From contig CAVRNR010000020.1 of the NCBI GenBank assembly GCA_963722575.1, positions 248,001-312,000 on the forward strand: 64,000 nt of DNA. The letters are read 5' to 3'. Shown piece by piece: positions 1-10,000 of the stretch. How positions within the stretch are numbered: position 1 is the first letter of the stretch; the number at the start of each line of letters is the position of its first letter. A program made the position numbers and the translations under genes. This stretch comes from Fen-178 sp963722575 (GTDB lineage Bacteria > Acidobacteriota > Terriglobia > Bryobacterales > Bryobacteraceae). Under the pieces are notes generated by a model, which was not told the DNA's origin, ran no database searches, and was given only the letters and a program-made list of their open reading frames with translations.

Positions 1-1
1 G

Positions 2-235
2 TACATCGACAGCTTGCGTTCCGACGGCATTCGGGACTGGGATGCCAAGCTGCTGCGGCGATTCCAGATTCACGAAAGCGTCGCCTTCATCGTCTCGTGC
101 GACTTTCTGAACTTAACCAACCACACGCAGTTCGGTGGACCGAACATGACCGTGACCAGCTCGGCTTTCGGTCAGCTCACGAGCCAGAGCAACGCGGGGC
201 GCATCCTGCAATTCGCCACGCGCTTCCAATTCTGA
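2..235 (+). CDS. C-terminal fragment of TonB-dependent receptor-like outer-membrane protein
   Basis: Only the last 77 residues are present; the gene begins before the window. The reading frame is open from base 2. The pattern (a beta-strand with FLNLTNHTQF, a segment ending SAFGQLTSQSNAGRILQFATRF, and a terminal Phe) is the usual end of acidobacterial carboxypeptidase-regulatory/TonB receptor-like barrels. A terminal Phe is the outer-membrane barrel insertion signal recognised by BamA. Three complete relatives in this window (7037-10567, 57297-60512, 60913-63981) end the same way with an aromatic residue. The substrate cannot be inferred from this fragment. Confidence 0.75.
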   Translation, partial: YIDSLRSDGIRDWDAKLLRRFQIHESVAFIVSCDFLNLTNHTQFGGPNMTVTSSAFGQLTSQSNAGRILQFATRFQF

Positions 236-310
236 GCCGTTAAAGATCGACCGGCGGCGGCCCGCAACCGCGGACCGCCGCCGGGAGAGGACAAAATGCG
301 GCGTGATCCC

Positions 311-1678
311 TCACAGGGAAGCGGACCCCTGCATCCGCGCCGCCAGGCGCCGGTGGCGCGGCAGGACCGCGTCGAGCGAAATGGTCTTCAGCTCGCCCGC
401 CTCCACCACCACGCGGCCTTCCACTACCAGCGTGCTTACACGCGTGGGAGCGCACAGCAGGAGGGCGGAAAGCGCATCGCCGGCGCCGCTGTAGCCCACG
501 TCCCGTAAATCGAAGAGCGCCACATCGCCGCGCTTGCCCGCTTCCAGGCTTCCGATGTCCTCCCGCCCCAGGCATCGCGCGCCTTCCACCGTCGCCATGC
601 GCAGCGTGTCCGCCACGTTCAGCGCGGCCGCGCCATCGAGCAGGCGGTGCAGCAGCAGTGCCTGCCGCGCTTCGGCCAGCATGTGAGAACTGTCGTTCGA
701 GGCGCTGCCATCCACTCCCAGGCCCACCGGGCAGCCGGCGCGCCGCAGAGCCAGCACCGGGGCGCTGCCCGATCCCAGCCGCATGTTCGAGCTGGGACAA
801 TGCGCGATCCCCACACCGGCGCGCCCCAGACGCGCGATTTCACGGCGGTTGAACCAGATTCCGTGCGCCAGCCACGTGTTCCCATTGAGCCAGCCAACGT
901 CTTCCAGAAGATCGAGCGGGCGCTTTCCGAAGCGGTTCAGGCAATACGCCTCTTCGTCGCGAGTCTCGGCCAGGTGGGTATGCAGCCGCACGCCGTAACG
1001 GCCGGCTAGCGCGGCGGTCGCGCGCATCAGCTCCGGCGACACCGAAAAGGGAGAGCACGGCGCCAGCGCGATCCGCAGCATGGAACCCGGCGCCGGGTCG
1101 TGATACCGGCGAATCAACCGCTCGGAATCCGCCAGAATCCGGCTGTCGCTTTGCACCACCGAATCGGGTGGCAGTCCGCCCTTGCTGCGCCCCACGCTCA
1201 TACTTCCGCGAGTGGGATGGAACCGTATGCCGATGCGGCGCGCGGCTTCGATTTCCGCATCGATCAGCCGGCTGTGGCCGTGCGGGAACAGGTAGTGGTG
1301 ATCCGTGGTGGTGGTGCAGCCCGAGAGCAGCAGCTCCGCCATTCCCGCCAGCGCCGCCACGTGCACCGATTCTTCGTTGAGCCGCGCCCACAGGGGATAC
1401 AGCGTCCGCAGCCAATCGAACAACTCCGCATCGGCCGCCGCCGGGCACGCGCGCGTCAGCGTCTGGAAGAGATGATGGTGCGTGTTGACCAAGCCCGGCA
1501 CGGCCACCGCGTGGCGCCCGCTGATGGTTCGGTCCGCGCGCGGCAGTTTGGCCGGCTTCGCTCCCACCTGCCGGATCTCCCCATCTTCGATGTAAACGTG
1601 CGCGCCGCGGAGGACGGTGTTCTCCGCATCCATGAGGACCAGTGTGTGGATATCGCGGATGAGCAAGGATCGCGGCAT
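311..1678 (-). CDS. 8-oxoguanine deaminase-like amidohydrolase
   Basis: A 455-residue protein of the ATZ/TRZ branch of the amidohydrolase superfamily. It has the N-terminal metal site NTHHHLFQTLTR (about residue 65), a central LHTHLAET helix-strand carrying another metal-binding His, the CPSSNMRLGSGSAPV segment, and the catalytic Asp in LGVDGSASND. The spacing, including the GCTTTTDHHYLFP and RGSMSVG blocks, resembles characterised bacterial 8-oxoguanine deaminases more than cytosine or S-adenosylhomocysteine deaminases. The expected reaction is deamination of 8-oxoguanine to urate in the cytoplasm. The start ATG follows directly after the TAG stop of the threonine synthase gene with no spacer, so the two are probably co-transcribed and translationally coupled. 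Another triazine or guanine deaminase specificity is possible. Confidence 0.8.
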   Translation of the reverse strand: MPRSLLIRDIHTLVLMDAENTVLRGAHVYIEDGEIRQVGAKPAKLPRADRTISGRHAVAVPGLVNTHHHLFQTLTRACPAAADAELFDWLRTLYPLWARLNEESVHVAALAGMAELLLSGCTTTTDHHYLFPHGHSRLIDAEIEAARRIGIRFHPTRGSMSVGRSKGGLPPDSVVQSDSRILADSERLIRRYHDPAPGSMLRIALAPCSPFSVSPELMRATAALAGRYGVRLHTHLAETRDEEAYCLNRFGKRPLDLLEDVGWLNGNTWLAHGIWFNRREIARLGRAGVGIAHCPSSNMRLGSGSAPVLALRRAGCPVGLGVDGSASNDSSHMLAEARQALLLHRLLDGAAALNVADTLRMATVEGARCLGREDIGSLEAGKRGDVALFDLRDVGYSGAGDALSALLLCAPTRVSTLVVEGRVVVEAGELKTISLDAVLPRHRRLAARMQGSASL

Positions 1679-2923
1679 CTAGGTAATCAACTCCTGCCTG
1701 CGTAAAATATCGGCCAAGCCATCTCCGTCCGGCGTAATGTCGAACGGTTGTGTCACCGCCGGCCGCGCCGACTGGACATCTTTCAATCCGTTCCCCGTGA
1801 TGATCGCCACCACGCTGGCGCGGCGCCCGACCGTGCCCTCCGCCACCGCGCGCCGCAGCCCCGCGACAGCCGTGGCCGCCGCCGGTTCGGCGAAAATGCC
1901 GGTCAGCCGGCCGGTCGAGCGCATGGCCTCCAGAATCTCCTCGTCGCTCACGTTAATCATGGCGCCGCCCGATTCCGCCACCGCCAGCACGGCTTTCTTC
2001 CAGTTCCTGGGGACCCCCACCGCGATGCTGTCGGCGATCGTGTGCGGCTCCATGGGCCGCATCGCTTCGCCCGTGCGAAACGCCGTGGTGATGGGGGCCG
2101 CGCCTTCCGCCTGCACGCCCAACATGCGGGGAGTGCGCTCCGTCAGCCCCAGCGTCTTCATTTCCCGGAACGCCTTCCACACTCCGGCGATGGTGCAGCC
2201 GTCTCCCACCGAGACCGCCACCCAATCGGGCGGCTGCCAGCCGAGTTGCTCGCCGATTTCCAGGCCCACCGTCTTCTTGCCTTCCACCAGGTAAGGATTG
2301 ATCCCGGAATTGCGGTTGTACCAGCCCCATCGCTCGCAGGCCTGCTGGCACAACTGGAACGCCTGCTCGTAGCTGCCGCGCACGCGAAACACCGTCGCGC
2401 CGAAAATCAATAACTGCGTCACCTTGGGCTCCGGCGCGCGTTCCGGCAAGAAGATCGCGCTGCGCATCCCCATCGAGGCCGCCATGCCCGCGCACGACGA
2501 TGCCGCATTCCCGGTGCTGGCGCAGGCGATGATCTTCCGGCGCTTTTCCCGAGCCTTCACCACCCCCACGGAGCTGGCGCGGTCCTTCAGCGAGCCGGTG
2601 GCATTGCGCCCATCGTCCTTCAGCCAGAGCGCGCGCACGCCCAGGTGGCGTGCCAGCGCCACGGCCGGGGTCAGCGGCGTCCACCCCACCGCCAGAGCCG
2701 GCAGCGCCGCATCCGCGCCGATGGGCAGCAGCTCGCGGTATCTCCAATGCGACTGCTCCGCGCGCCCCGCCAGCCGCCGGCGCGTCAGCCGGCGCCCGAT
2801 GGCCGCGTAGTCGAACTCCACGTCGAGAATCCCCGCGATGCCGCACCGCGGGCAGGTATAGGCCACGCGCGTGGAATAAACCGTCCCACAGAATACGCAC
2901 TTCAGCCCCGTGACGAAGTTCAC
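1679..2923 (-). CDS. thrC: Threonine synthase
   Basis: A 414-residue fold-type II PLP enzyme converting O-phosphohomoserine to threonine and phosphate. It starts with a small zinc-ribbon-like module (Cys pairs in CVFCG and CPRCG, residues 9-28) found in one class of threonine synthases. The PLP-binding lysine lies in TGSLKDRASS (about residue 112). The phosphate-binding and substrate loops follow (ACASTGNAASSCAGMAA, VSVGDGCTIAGVWKAF), then a C-terminal TGNGLKD block. The length is normal. The start is GTG at 2923; no strong Shine-Dalgarno sequence is visible. It is upstream of, and abuts, the amidohydrolase gene. Confidence 0.9.
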   Translation of the reverse strand: MNFVTGLKCVFCGTVYSTRVAYTCPRCGIAGILDVEFDYAAIGRRLTRRRLAGRAEQSHWRYRELLPIGADAALPALAVGWTPLTPAVALARHLGVRALWLKDDGRNATGSLKDRASSVGVVKAREKRRKIIACASTGNAASSCAGMAASMGMRSAIFLPERAPEPKVTQLLIFGATVFRVRGSYEQAFQLCQQACERWGWYNRNSGINPYLVEGKKTVGLEIGEQLGWQPPDWVAVSVGDGCTIAGVWKAFREMKTLGLTERTPRMLGVQAEGAAPITTAFRTGEAMRPMEPHTIADSIAVGVPRNWKKAVLAVAESGGAMINVSDEEILEAMRSTGRLTGIFAEPAAATAVAGLRRAVAEGTVGRRASVVAIITGNGLKDVQSARPAVTQPFDITPDGDGLADILRRQELIT

Positions 2924-2979
2924 GCTTCAAGCGTATCACCCCGCCGTCCGCGGGTTGCCGGGTTGACATTTGTGGGGCA

Positions 2980-3290
2980 GGCGCTTCCGCCCAATGCCAC
3001 TTAAATAGGCCCAGTGTGGTGCGACGCAAGAAATGCGCCAGCGCTCGATCCGTGGAGCGACCTTTTAGGTTGCCACGTCGGCGTCCGTGCCGACGATGTT
3101 CGGGGAATGCCGGTAGGGATACCGGCATGGTAGGCGAAACGCCTGCTCCACGGTGCGCCGCAGACCACTAGGGACCTGGTCCGCGCGGGTCTCCTGGACC
3201 CGCGCGTCGGCCTGCGGTCCAGGGGGACCACCCCACGGCTTATTCTGAACATCGCAGCGGCTTATTTAAGTGGCATTGGGCGCTTCCGCC
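2980..3290. mobile_element. MITE-like element with 18-bp terminal inverted repeats and target duplication
   Basis: An 18-bp perfect inverted repeat bounds the element: CCCAATGCCACTTAAATA at 2990-3007 and its reverse complement at 3263-3280. It is flanked by the 12-bp direct repeat GGCGCTTCCGCC (2980-2991 and 3279-3290), which overlaps the repeat ends by one or two bases and looks like a target-site duplication. The interior, about 255 bp, holds at least three strong hairpins: 3076-3095 (7-bp stem), 3107-3128 (9-bp stem, GGGA loop) and 3182-3206 (10-bp stem, 5-nt loop). An open frame of 83 codons on the minus strand resembles no known protein and contains no transposase motif, so mobilisation would have to be in trans. 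It fills most of the 411-bp gap between thrC and the exoribonuclease gene. Confidence 0.7.
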
Positions 3291-3352
3291 TGCCAACCGA
3301 TTTTTTCACGGCTTTTGAGGGAGCGCTGGCCCCCATGCTACCCTCGAATTTC

Positions 3353-4795
3353 ATGTCCCACGATAACTTCGACCTCGCCGCCGCCGCCCGCCAGGAAATG
3401 ATCGACCACGGTTTCGCGCCCGATTTTCCGCCCGAGGCCGAGCGCCAGCTCGAGACCATTCGCCTCCAGCCCGATCCCAGCCTGCGCGACCTGACTGCGC
3501 TCCTCTGGTCTTCCATCGATAACGACGATTCGCGCGACCTCGATCAAATCGAGTGGGCCGAGCGGGTGCCCACCGGTATTCGCGTCCTGGTGGGCGTCGC
3601 CGACGTCGATTCGGCGGTCGCCAGGTCCACTCCCATCGATAGCCACGCGGCCCGCGAAACCACCACGGTGTACGCCGGCGTGCGCACCTTCCCCATGTTG
3701 TCCGAGCGGCTCTCCACCGATTTGACGTCGCTCAATGAACACCAGGACCGCGCGGGAATCGTAATCGAAATGGTGGTGGCCGCGGATGGCTCCATCGCCT
3801 CCAACAGCATCTACCGCGCCCTGCTGCGCAACCGCGCCCAACTGGCCTACAGCTCGGTCGGCGCCTGGCTCGAAGGCACGGCCGCGCCGCCGCCGAAAGT
3901 CGCGGCTTCGGCGGATCTTCAAGCCCAGCTCAAGCTGCAGGACGAAGCCGCGCAAGCGCTCCGCGAGTGCCGCCACCAACTGGGCGCGCTCACGTTCGAC
4001 CGCCAGGAAGCGCAGCCCGTCTTCACCGCCGGCGTGGTGACGGATATCACCGCTCGCGCCCACAATCGCGCCGCGCAGCTAATCGAAGACTTCATGATCG
4101 GCGCCAACGAGGTGATGGCCCGCACGCTGCGCGGCGCCGGCGTTTCCTCCATCCGCCGCGTGGTGAAGGCTCCCGAGCGCTGGCCGCGCATCATGGAGCT
4201 GGCCGCGCAATTCGGCGAAAAGCTGCCCGCCGCGCCCGATCCCGGAGCGCTGAACGCTTTCCTCGTGCGGCGCAAAGCGGCCGACCCCGTGCACTACCCC
4301 GATATTTCACTATCGGTTCTCAAATTGATGGGCCCCGGTGAGTATGTTCTGATGCGCCCCGGCGACCCCGGGCAGGGCCATTTCGGCCTGGCCGCGCACG
4401 ATTACACCCACTCCACCGCCCCCAATCGCAGGTTCGCCGACCTGGTGACGCAGCGCCTGTTGAAGGCGCTCGCGGCCAAGGCGCAGCCGCCCTACCCAGA
4501 CGCCGATCTGGATTCCATCGCGCGCAATTGCACCCTGATGGAGGACAACGCGCGCAAGGTAGAGCGCGCCATGGAGAAGCGCATGGCCGCCGTGGCGCTC
4601 CACCCGCGCGTGGGCCAGTCCTTCTCCGCGGTGGTCACCGGCGTGACCCCCAAAGGCGTATTCGTTCGCGTGTTCGACCCTCCCGTCGAGGGCCGCCTGA
4701 TGCGCGGCGAGCGCGGCCTGGACGTAGGCGACCGCCTGCGCGTCACGCTGCTCAGCACCGACCCGCAGCGCGGATTTATCGATTTTGGCCGGTAA
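3353..4795 (+). CDS. RNB-domain exoribonuclease (RNase II/R family), short form
   Basis: About 480 residues dominated by the RNB catalytic domain. The Mg-binding Asp cluster is in SIDNDDSRDLDQIEW (near residue 50), with VLVGVADVDSAV next, a later YTHSTAPNRRFADLVTQRLL motif that positions RNA, and a short C-terminal S1-like barrel (VVTGVTPKGVFVRVFDPPVEGRLM). The N-terminal cold-shock domains of canonical RNase R/II are absent, as in the many compact RNB proteins of actinobacteria and acidobacteria. The predicted activity is processive 3'-5' hydrolysis of single-stranded RNA. ATG 3353 (MSHDNFDL) is preferred because family members start near this FDL motif. An in-frame ATG at 3335, preceded by GAGGGA, is an alternative. 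It converges on the VWA gene with a 12-bp gap. Confidence 0.85.
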   Translation: MSHDNFDLAAAARQEMIDHGFAPDFPPEAERQLETIRLQPDPSLRDLTALLWSSIDNDDSRDLDQIEWAERVPTGIRVLVGVADVDSAVARSTPIDSHAARETTTVYAGVRTFPMLSERLSTDLTSLNEHQDRAGIVIEMVVAADGSIASNSIYRALLRNRAQLAYSSVGAWLEGTAAPPPKVAASADLQAQLKLQDEAAQALRECRHQLGALTFDRQEAQPVFTAGVVTDITARAHNRAAQLIEDFMIGANEVMARTLRGAGVSSIRRVVKAPERWPRIMELAAQFGEKLPAAPDPGALNAFLVRRKAADPVHYPDISLSVLKLMGPGEYVLMRPGDPGQGHFGLAAHDYTHSTAPNRRFADLVTQRLLKALAAKAQPPYPDADLDSIARNCTLMEDNARKVERAMEKRMAAVALHPRVGQSFSAVVTGVTPKGVFVRVFDPPVEGRLMRGERGLDVGDRLRVTLLSTDPQRGFIDFGR

Positions 4796-4807
4796 CCGGG
4801 ACGCCCC

Positions 4808-7033
4808 CTACGGCACCAGGACCATCGGCGCCCGCCAGAAGGCGAACTTCTGCGCCGTCAGGTCCAGCACGCTCACCTGGCACGTGTACCGCCCCGCCTG
4901 GAGCTTCGCCATGGGCAGGCTGAACCTCACGGGCAGCGCCTTGGACTTGGCGTTCAAGCCCTCCGTCACCTGCAGCGGGGCGGTCTCGAAAGCCTTCACC
5001 TTGCCGCGATAAAAACTCACGGTCGCCACCAGCGGCTGGGTGGTCGCGGCGGCGGGCTCGTAAGCTTCCAGGTAGACGTACATGTCCTGGTCCTTCCTGA
5101 ATACCCGCGTCACGCTGGGAACCAGCTTCACGCCGTCCTGAACCAGCGGGTCGGCGGTGAGCAGCCGGCGGTCCCTTTCGGCGCTGGCGACGGCGGAATC
5201 CAGTTTCTCGCGTTGGTTGCTCAGCACCACCGAGCTGATCGGCAGGGACTTTTGGTCGGTGGTCAGGTCCGGAATGGTGAACTTGGTTTCGAACGTCCCG
5301 ATCTTGCCGGTCTCGTTGTCGCGCGCCAGGAACTTCAGCGTGTAGGCTCCAGGAGGCAGCGTGAACCCGGTGTCGTATTGCAGCGTGCGTTTGGCCAACT
5401 GGCTGGCGGTTTCATCCTTCAACTTGACTTCGATATAGTCGCGGACGTTGCCCACCACAGCCCCCTTGGCGTCCTTCACCTGGCCGATGAAATCGAGACG
5501 CGTGGTTTCGGCCGTGCCGTGCCTGGCGAGTTCGATATCGCTTCCCGGAATTTTGACGGCCACGGGGACGAAATAGCTCGTGCGCCCCAGGCGGAAGTAA
5601 TCCACCTCCATGGCGATGGAGAGGTCCGTGATCGGGTCGCCCAGCAGCAGCGCCTCGGCAAGCTGTCGCTCGCGGTCCGAGGAGTTGAACTGCTTGAACT
5701 CCTTGGAAGCGAAGTAGCCGGTGCGGTAATCGAGCGGTTTTCCGAGCTTGGCGGCCATGGTGGGGTTCAGTGTTATTTTGATGCGGCGGAAATGCCCGTC
5801 CAGCGCTTCATTGGTGCTGTAGTAACCAAGGATGTAGTAGCTGGAGATGTCCTTCTGCGCCTGCACGATGCCCATCCCCAGATCGTTGTTGTCGAGCAGC
5901 GCCTTGCCGCCCGTGTCCGCGGCCAGCGTGTACAGCGTCTCCTGCTGGCCCTGGAAGTTGCTTTGTGCCGTACGCGAGGAGCTGCCGGAATACATACCCT
6001 GGCCGCCCGGCGACCCTTTGGTGGCATCGCCCAGCGGAGCCTGCGCCACCAGGCCGCGCGCGTCGATGGGATAGAACGCCACGTTGCTGCGGATGGCCGC
6101 ATTGATGGTGGCGCGCAACTGCGCCTCGTTGTCCAGGCCGGTCTTGGCCATGCCGCTGGCGAAGTATACCAGGGCTTTCTTTTCGGAAAGCGACCCGAGC
6201 ATGCGCACCGCTGTTTCCAGCGCGGCCAGTTGGCGGTCGGTATTGAAGATGTTGAACTCGGTGTCGTCCGCGGTGTAAGCGGCGCCGGTGTCTTCCGAGC
6301 TGTCGTCGCTGGTGGTGCCGGCGATGTCGGTGCCTTCGCCGATGGACAGGTTCTTGATGTCCTTGGCCAGCAGGTCGCGGTCGTCGGTGAAGTCTTCCAC
6401 CACCTTGAGATCGGTGGAGAAGGTCATGATGGCCATCAGGTCCGAGGGCGTCATCTGGCTCTGCATGAACTTCAAGGCGGCGCCCTGAGACCGCATCTGG
6501 TCCTGGATGGGCATTCCCGTCAGATCGAAGAACATCACCAGCAGGCGGCGGTCCTTATACTTGATTTCGCCCGGCCGGGCCGGCGCGATTTGGGCAGCGA
6601 CCACCGGTTTAACCACGTTGGCTTCCAGCGCTTTGACCGGGACGGCGGGAGCGGGAGCGGGTTTGGGCGCTTCCTTCTTCGGCTCGGGCTCCGGCTTGAG
6701 CTTGGGCGCCGGCGCGGGCGCGGGCGCGGCCTCCGGCGTCTCTTCCAGTTCCTGGTATTCGAAGACCTTAATGGTCTGCGCCTTGCCGTCTTCGGTGACC
6801 GTGAAATCGGCCGGCTTCAGGCCCTTGATGGGGTTGCCCTCCTTGTCCTTGGCCGATAGGTTGACGATGACCAACTGGGTGGTGGCTTCAAATTTGAAGC
6901 CGCTTCGCGGGGCATTCTGCGCCGGTCGATTTTGCGCGGCCCCATTCGGTTTGGCCGCAGCCGCCGGCCGGGGCGGATTTTGCGCTGAGGCCAGCAGCAG
7001 CGCCGTGAGAAAGGTGAGTACAGTGGCTCGCAT
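4808..7033 (-). CDS. VWFA-related acidobacterial secreted protein
   Basis: A 741-residue exported protein. It has a signal peptide (MRATVLTFLTALLLASA) and a Pro/Ala/Gln-rich linker, then the VWFA-related acidobacterial domain opening with TTQLVIVNLSAKDKEGNPI and KPADFTVTEDGKAQ. A second Pro/Lys/Ala-rich low-complexity stretch (about residues 105-145) follows, then the von Willebrand A core (RRLLVMFFDLTGMP, KALVYFASGM, AFYPIDARGL). The C-terminal third is beta-rich. The MIDAS motif is imperfect (FDLTG instead of DxSxS). Such domains usually mediate metal-dependent protein interactions at the envelope; no specific role is known. It lies 3 bp downstream of the receptor-like gene and is probably co-transcribed with it. 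Confidence 0.85.
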   Translation of the reverse strand: MRATVLTFLTALLLASAQNPPRPAAAAKPNGAAQNRPAQNAPRSGFKFEATTQLVIVNLSAKDKEGNPIKGLKPADFTVTEDGKAQTIKVFEYQELEETPEAAPAPAPAPKLKPEPEPKKEAPKPAPAPAVPVKALEANVVKPVVAAQIAPARPGEIKYKDRRLLVMFFDLTGMPIQDQMRSQGAALKFMQSQMTPSDLMAIMTFSTDLKVVEDFTDDRDLLAKDIKNLSIGEGTDIAGTTSDDSSEDTGAAYTADDTEFNIFNTDRQLAALETAVRMLGSLSEKKALVYFASGMAKTGLDNEAQLRATINAAIRSNVAFYPIDARGLVAQAPLGDATKGSPGGQGMYSGSSSRTAQSNFQGQQETLYTLAADTGGKALLDNNDLGMGIVQAQKDISSYYILGYYSTNEALDGHFRRIKITLNPTMAAKLGKPLDYRTGYFASKEFKQFNSSDRERQLAEALLLGDPITDLSIAMEVDYFRLGRTSYFVPVAVKIPGSDIELARHGTAETTRLDFIGQVKDAKGAVVGNVRDYIEVKLKDETASQLAKRTLQYDTGFTLPPGAYTLKFLARDNETGKIGTFETKFTIPDLTTDQKSLPISSVVLSNQREKLDSAVASAERDRRLLTADPLVQDGVKLVPSVTRVFRKDQDMYVYLEAYEPAAATTQPLVATVSFYRGKVKAFETAPLQVTEGLNAKSKALPVRFSLPMAKLQAGRYTCQVSVLDLTAQKFAFWRAPMVLVP

Positions 7034-7036
7034 AGT

Positions 7037-10000
7037 TTAGAACCTGAATCGAAGATTGGCGGTCATTTTCCGCATGGCGGAGGCGGCGGTGGGCAGCCCG
7101 AACGTCGAGTTGCCAATGGTAGTGCCCCAGCCCGTAATGGTCGGGTGGTTGAGGGCATTGGTGGCATCGAAGCGGAGGTCGATGCTGCGCCGCTCTCCAA
7201 TCCGGAAAACGCGGCTCAAGGAACCGTTGAGGGAGAACACCAGCGGTCCGGGGATGGTGTCCCGGCCGGCATCTCCCCACAGGCCCGCGACCGGGGCGGC
7301 GAACGCCAGCGTATTGAAGCCGTCGCCGGGAGTCGCGGGGGTTAGCGGCAGGCCCGTGGCGTCCGCGCGCACGCTGCCCGTGATACCGGTTCCAGTGGTG
7401 GTGGCGCGATTGCCGCCGCTGATGGCGGTGAGGGGCGAACCGGTGCGGAGGGTGATGCTGTTCTGGAACGTCCAGTCCTTAAGCAGAGCGCCTTTAAAGC
7501 CGTTCACCAGGGTTCCGCCGCTGGTGCCCACGGCGGTACTGTACTGCCATTGAGCGGTCAGCGTGTGGCGCGCATCGAACGGGGAAAGCCCGCGCTCGGC
7601 GGTCAGCAGTTGCCAGTTCTGCGCCACCACCGCGCCGCCCTGCGTCGAGGCATCGTCGATGGATTTCGAGAAGCTATAGATCGCGTTGGCCGAAATCCCG
7701 CTGCGGAACCGCCGCTGCAACTGAAAGTCGACCGCGTTCATGTCGGAATTGCCGTTCGACTGCTCGTAAATGTAGCCGGCGGGGCCGGTGGCGATGACGT
7801 TCGATCCCGGCGGGAGGGAATTCGGCAAGAACTGCTGATCGAGCCGCGTCCCCTTGGTGCGGCGCAGGGTGATGGTCCCCACCAGGGCATGTCCCAGGTC
7901 GTTCTGAAGCGCGAGCTGCCAGATCTGCGCGTAGCCAATGCGATAGTTCGGGTCGATGGCCCTGGTGTTGGTGACGGTGTTGACCGGGAAGACGAAACCG
8001 TTCTGCAGTGTCAGCGGATTGGCGGGGGAGGAAGCCACCGACAACGTCTGCGCGAACGGGGGCTGCGCCGCCATGTTATTGGCGATTGCGCTGTAAATCG
8101 AGGTGTTGTAGTAGATGCCGTATCCCCCGCGAACCACCGTGGAATGTTTCGGGAAAGGCCGCCACGCGAACCCGATGCGCGGCGCAATACCGCGTTTGTC
8201 CGGATTCACCAGCGACGCGGGATACGGTGTGCCCGAGAGCTTACCCGTCTGGCCGGGCAAGACCGGCGCAATGGCCGTGTAGCCGGACGCGATATCCAGG
8301 TTGACCAGGCGGTTGTACAACTCGGTGATGGGCGCGGCGTAGTCCCAGCGAAGTCCCACATTGAGACTCAACTTGGTGTTGATGCGCCAGTCGTCGGTCA
8401 TGTAAACGTCGTACCAGTTGGTGCGGAAGTATTTGTCGGGGTTGCCATACTGCAAGGAACTGGTGTCCGGCAGGCCCAGCAGGAAGTCGGCGTAATCGGA
8501 ACCGGTTCCGGCAGCCGCTACGCCGTTGACAACCTGGCTGGTGGTCAGGCCGGTGAAGGTGAAGGCTCCGCGGGCGTTGGCGTCGGAGAGAGGATTGATC
8601 TGCTGCCGCCGGAAATCGCCGCCGAAGGTGAAGTTGTGGGTGTTGTGTACAAAGATGAGGCTCTCGCCCACGGCGCTGGTCTGGTTGCGGCTGAGCGTGG
8701 CGGCGCCGTCGGAGAGTCCGTTGATGCCGCTGGTAAACGAAAGGTTGGGCGGTCCCCAATTCAGGGGAGCGGTGGAGGCGCCGGTGATGCCGAGTGCTCC
8801 CTCCACGTTGGTCTTCTCCGAGAAGAATGGCGTCGAGAGGTTGCGGGACCGGCTGAAGGTATAGCGCAGGCTGCTGATCAAGTGGGTGTTGAGCGTATGC
8901 GTCCACGAGGTATTGGCGTTCATGCTGCGGCTGGTCCCGGTGTCGATGAAGCCGAAAAGGTTGGGCGTAGTGCTGTTGCTGCCCATATATCCGAAGCCGC
9001 CCGAAAGCCGGTCTTTCTTGGTGACCGATATGTTCATCACGCGCGTATTGATGTTGTCGGAGTTGCTCAAACTCCTGATGGCGGTCGAGTAGTTGCGCGT
9101 GTAACCGGGGGCGTTGGGCAGCGGATAGTAGTTCGCCAGAGCCAGGGCCGCGGGGTTGATGCGGTTGGCCGGAATCAGGTTGCCGGGGAAGGGCGCCCCG
9201 CTCAGGGGATCGTAGATGGTCACCGGCGTGGCCGCGATAGGCTGCGAAAAATCTCCCGTGCGCTCCGCCGCGGTGGGCATGGTGCCGACCTGGCTGGTGC
9301 CGTTGCGGCTTCGCCTCAACTGGTAGTTGATCATGAACATCCCGTTATTGCCGCTGAACAGCTTGGGTATCTTGAAAGGGCCGCCAAACATGACGCTGCC
9401 GCTCGAGGCCGCATAGGCCGGCTTGGCCACCTGCTGGCCGTTCAAGGAGTAAGTCTGCGCATCCCAGACGGAGTTGTCGAGAGTGAAGTTGGCATTGCCG
9501 GTGTACTGCATCTGGCGGTTCCTGCGGGCATTGCCGAAGGCCGCTGCGTTGCCGCCCCGGCCACCGCCGCGGCCGCCGCGGCCACCGCCGCCAAAGCCGC
9601 CGCCACGGCCTCCGAAACCGCCGCCACCGCGGCCGCCGCCGGCAAAGCCACCTCCGCCTCCACCCATGCCGGGGCCGCCGCCTCCCGGTCCGCCTCCAGG
9701 TCCACCCGCTCCGGCAGCGCCGCCGGGAATAACGCCGCCCATGCCGCCACCGGGTCCGCCCATGCCCATCATGCCTGGTCCACCCATCCCCATACCGCCG
9801 GGACCGCCGAACCAGTCGTACTGTTGGGGCGCGTTCAGGCCGCTGCTGACGCTGCCGTTCACCAGCAGCGAGTCGGCGGCGCTCTGGTTGAGATCGGCCG
9901 AGTTCAGGTCGCTGCCCATTCCGTTGCCCATTCCGTTATCCGCTGCGGAGGCCGCGCCGCCCTCGGATGCGTTCACATCCACGCGCTGGTACGCGGCCAT

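Noticed and set aside
3001..3252. 83-codon minus-strand frame inside the MITE-like element
   Set aside because: It runs across three strong hairpins, has no transposase motif and no ribosome-binding site.
5213..6859. 548-codon plus-strand frame
   Set aside because: Antisense to the VWA protein; rich in His/Arg/Gly/Val as expected for a shadow frame.
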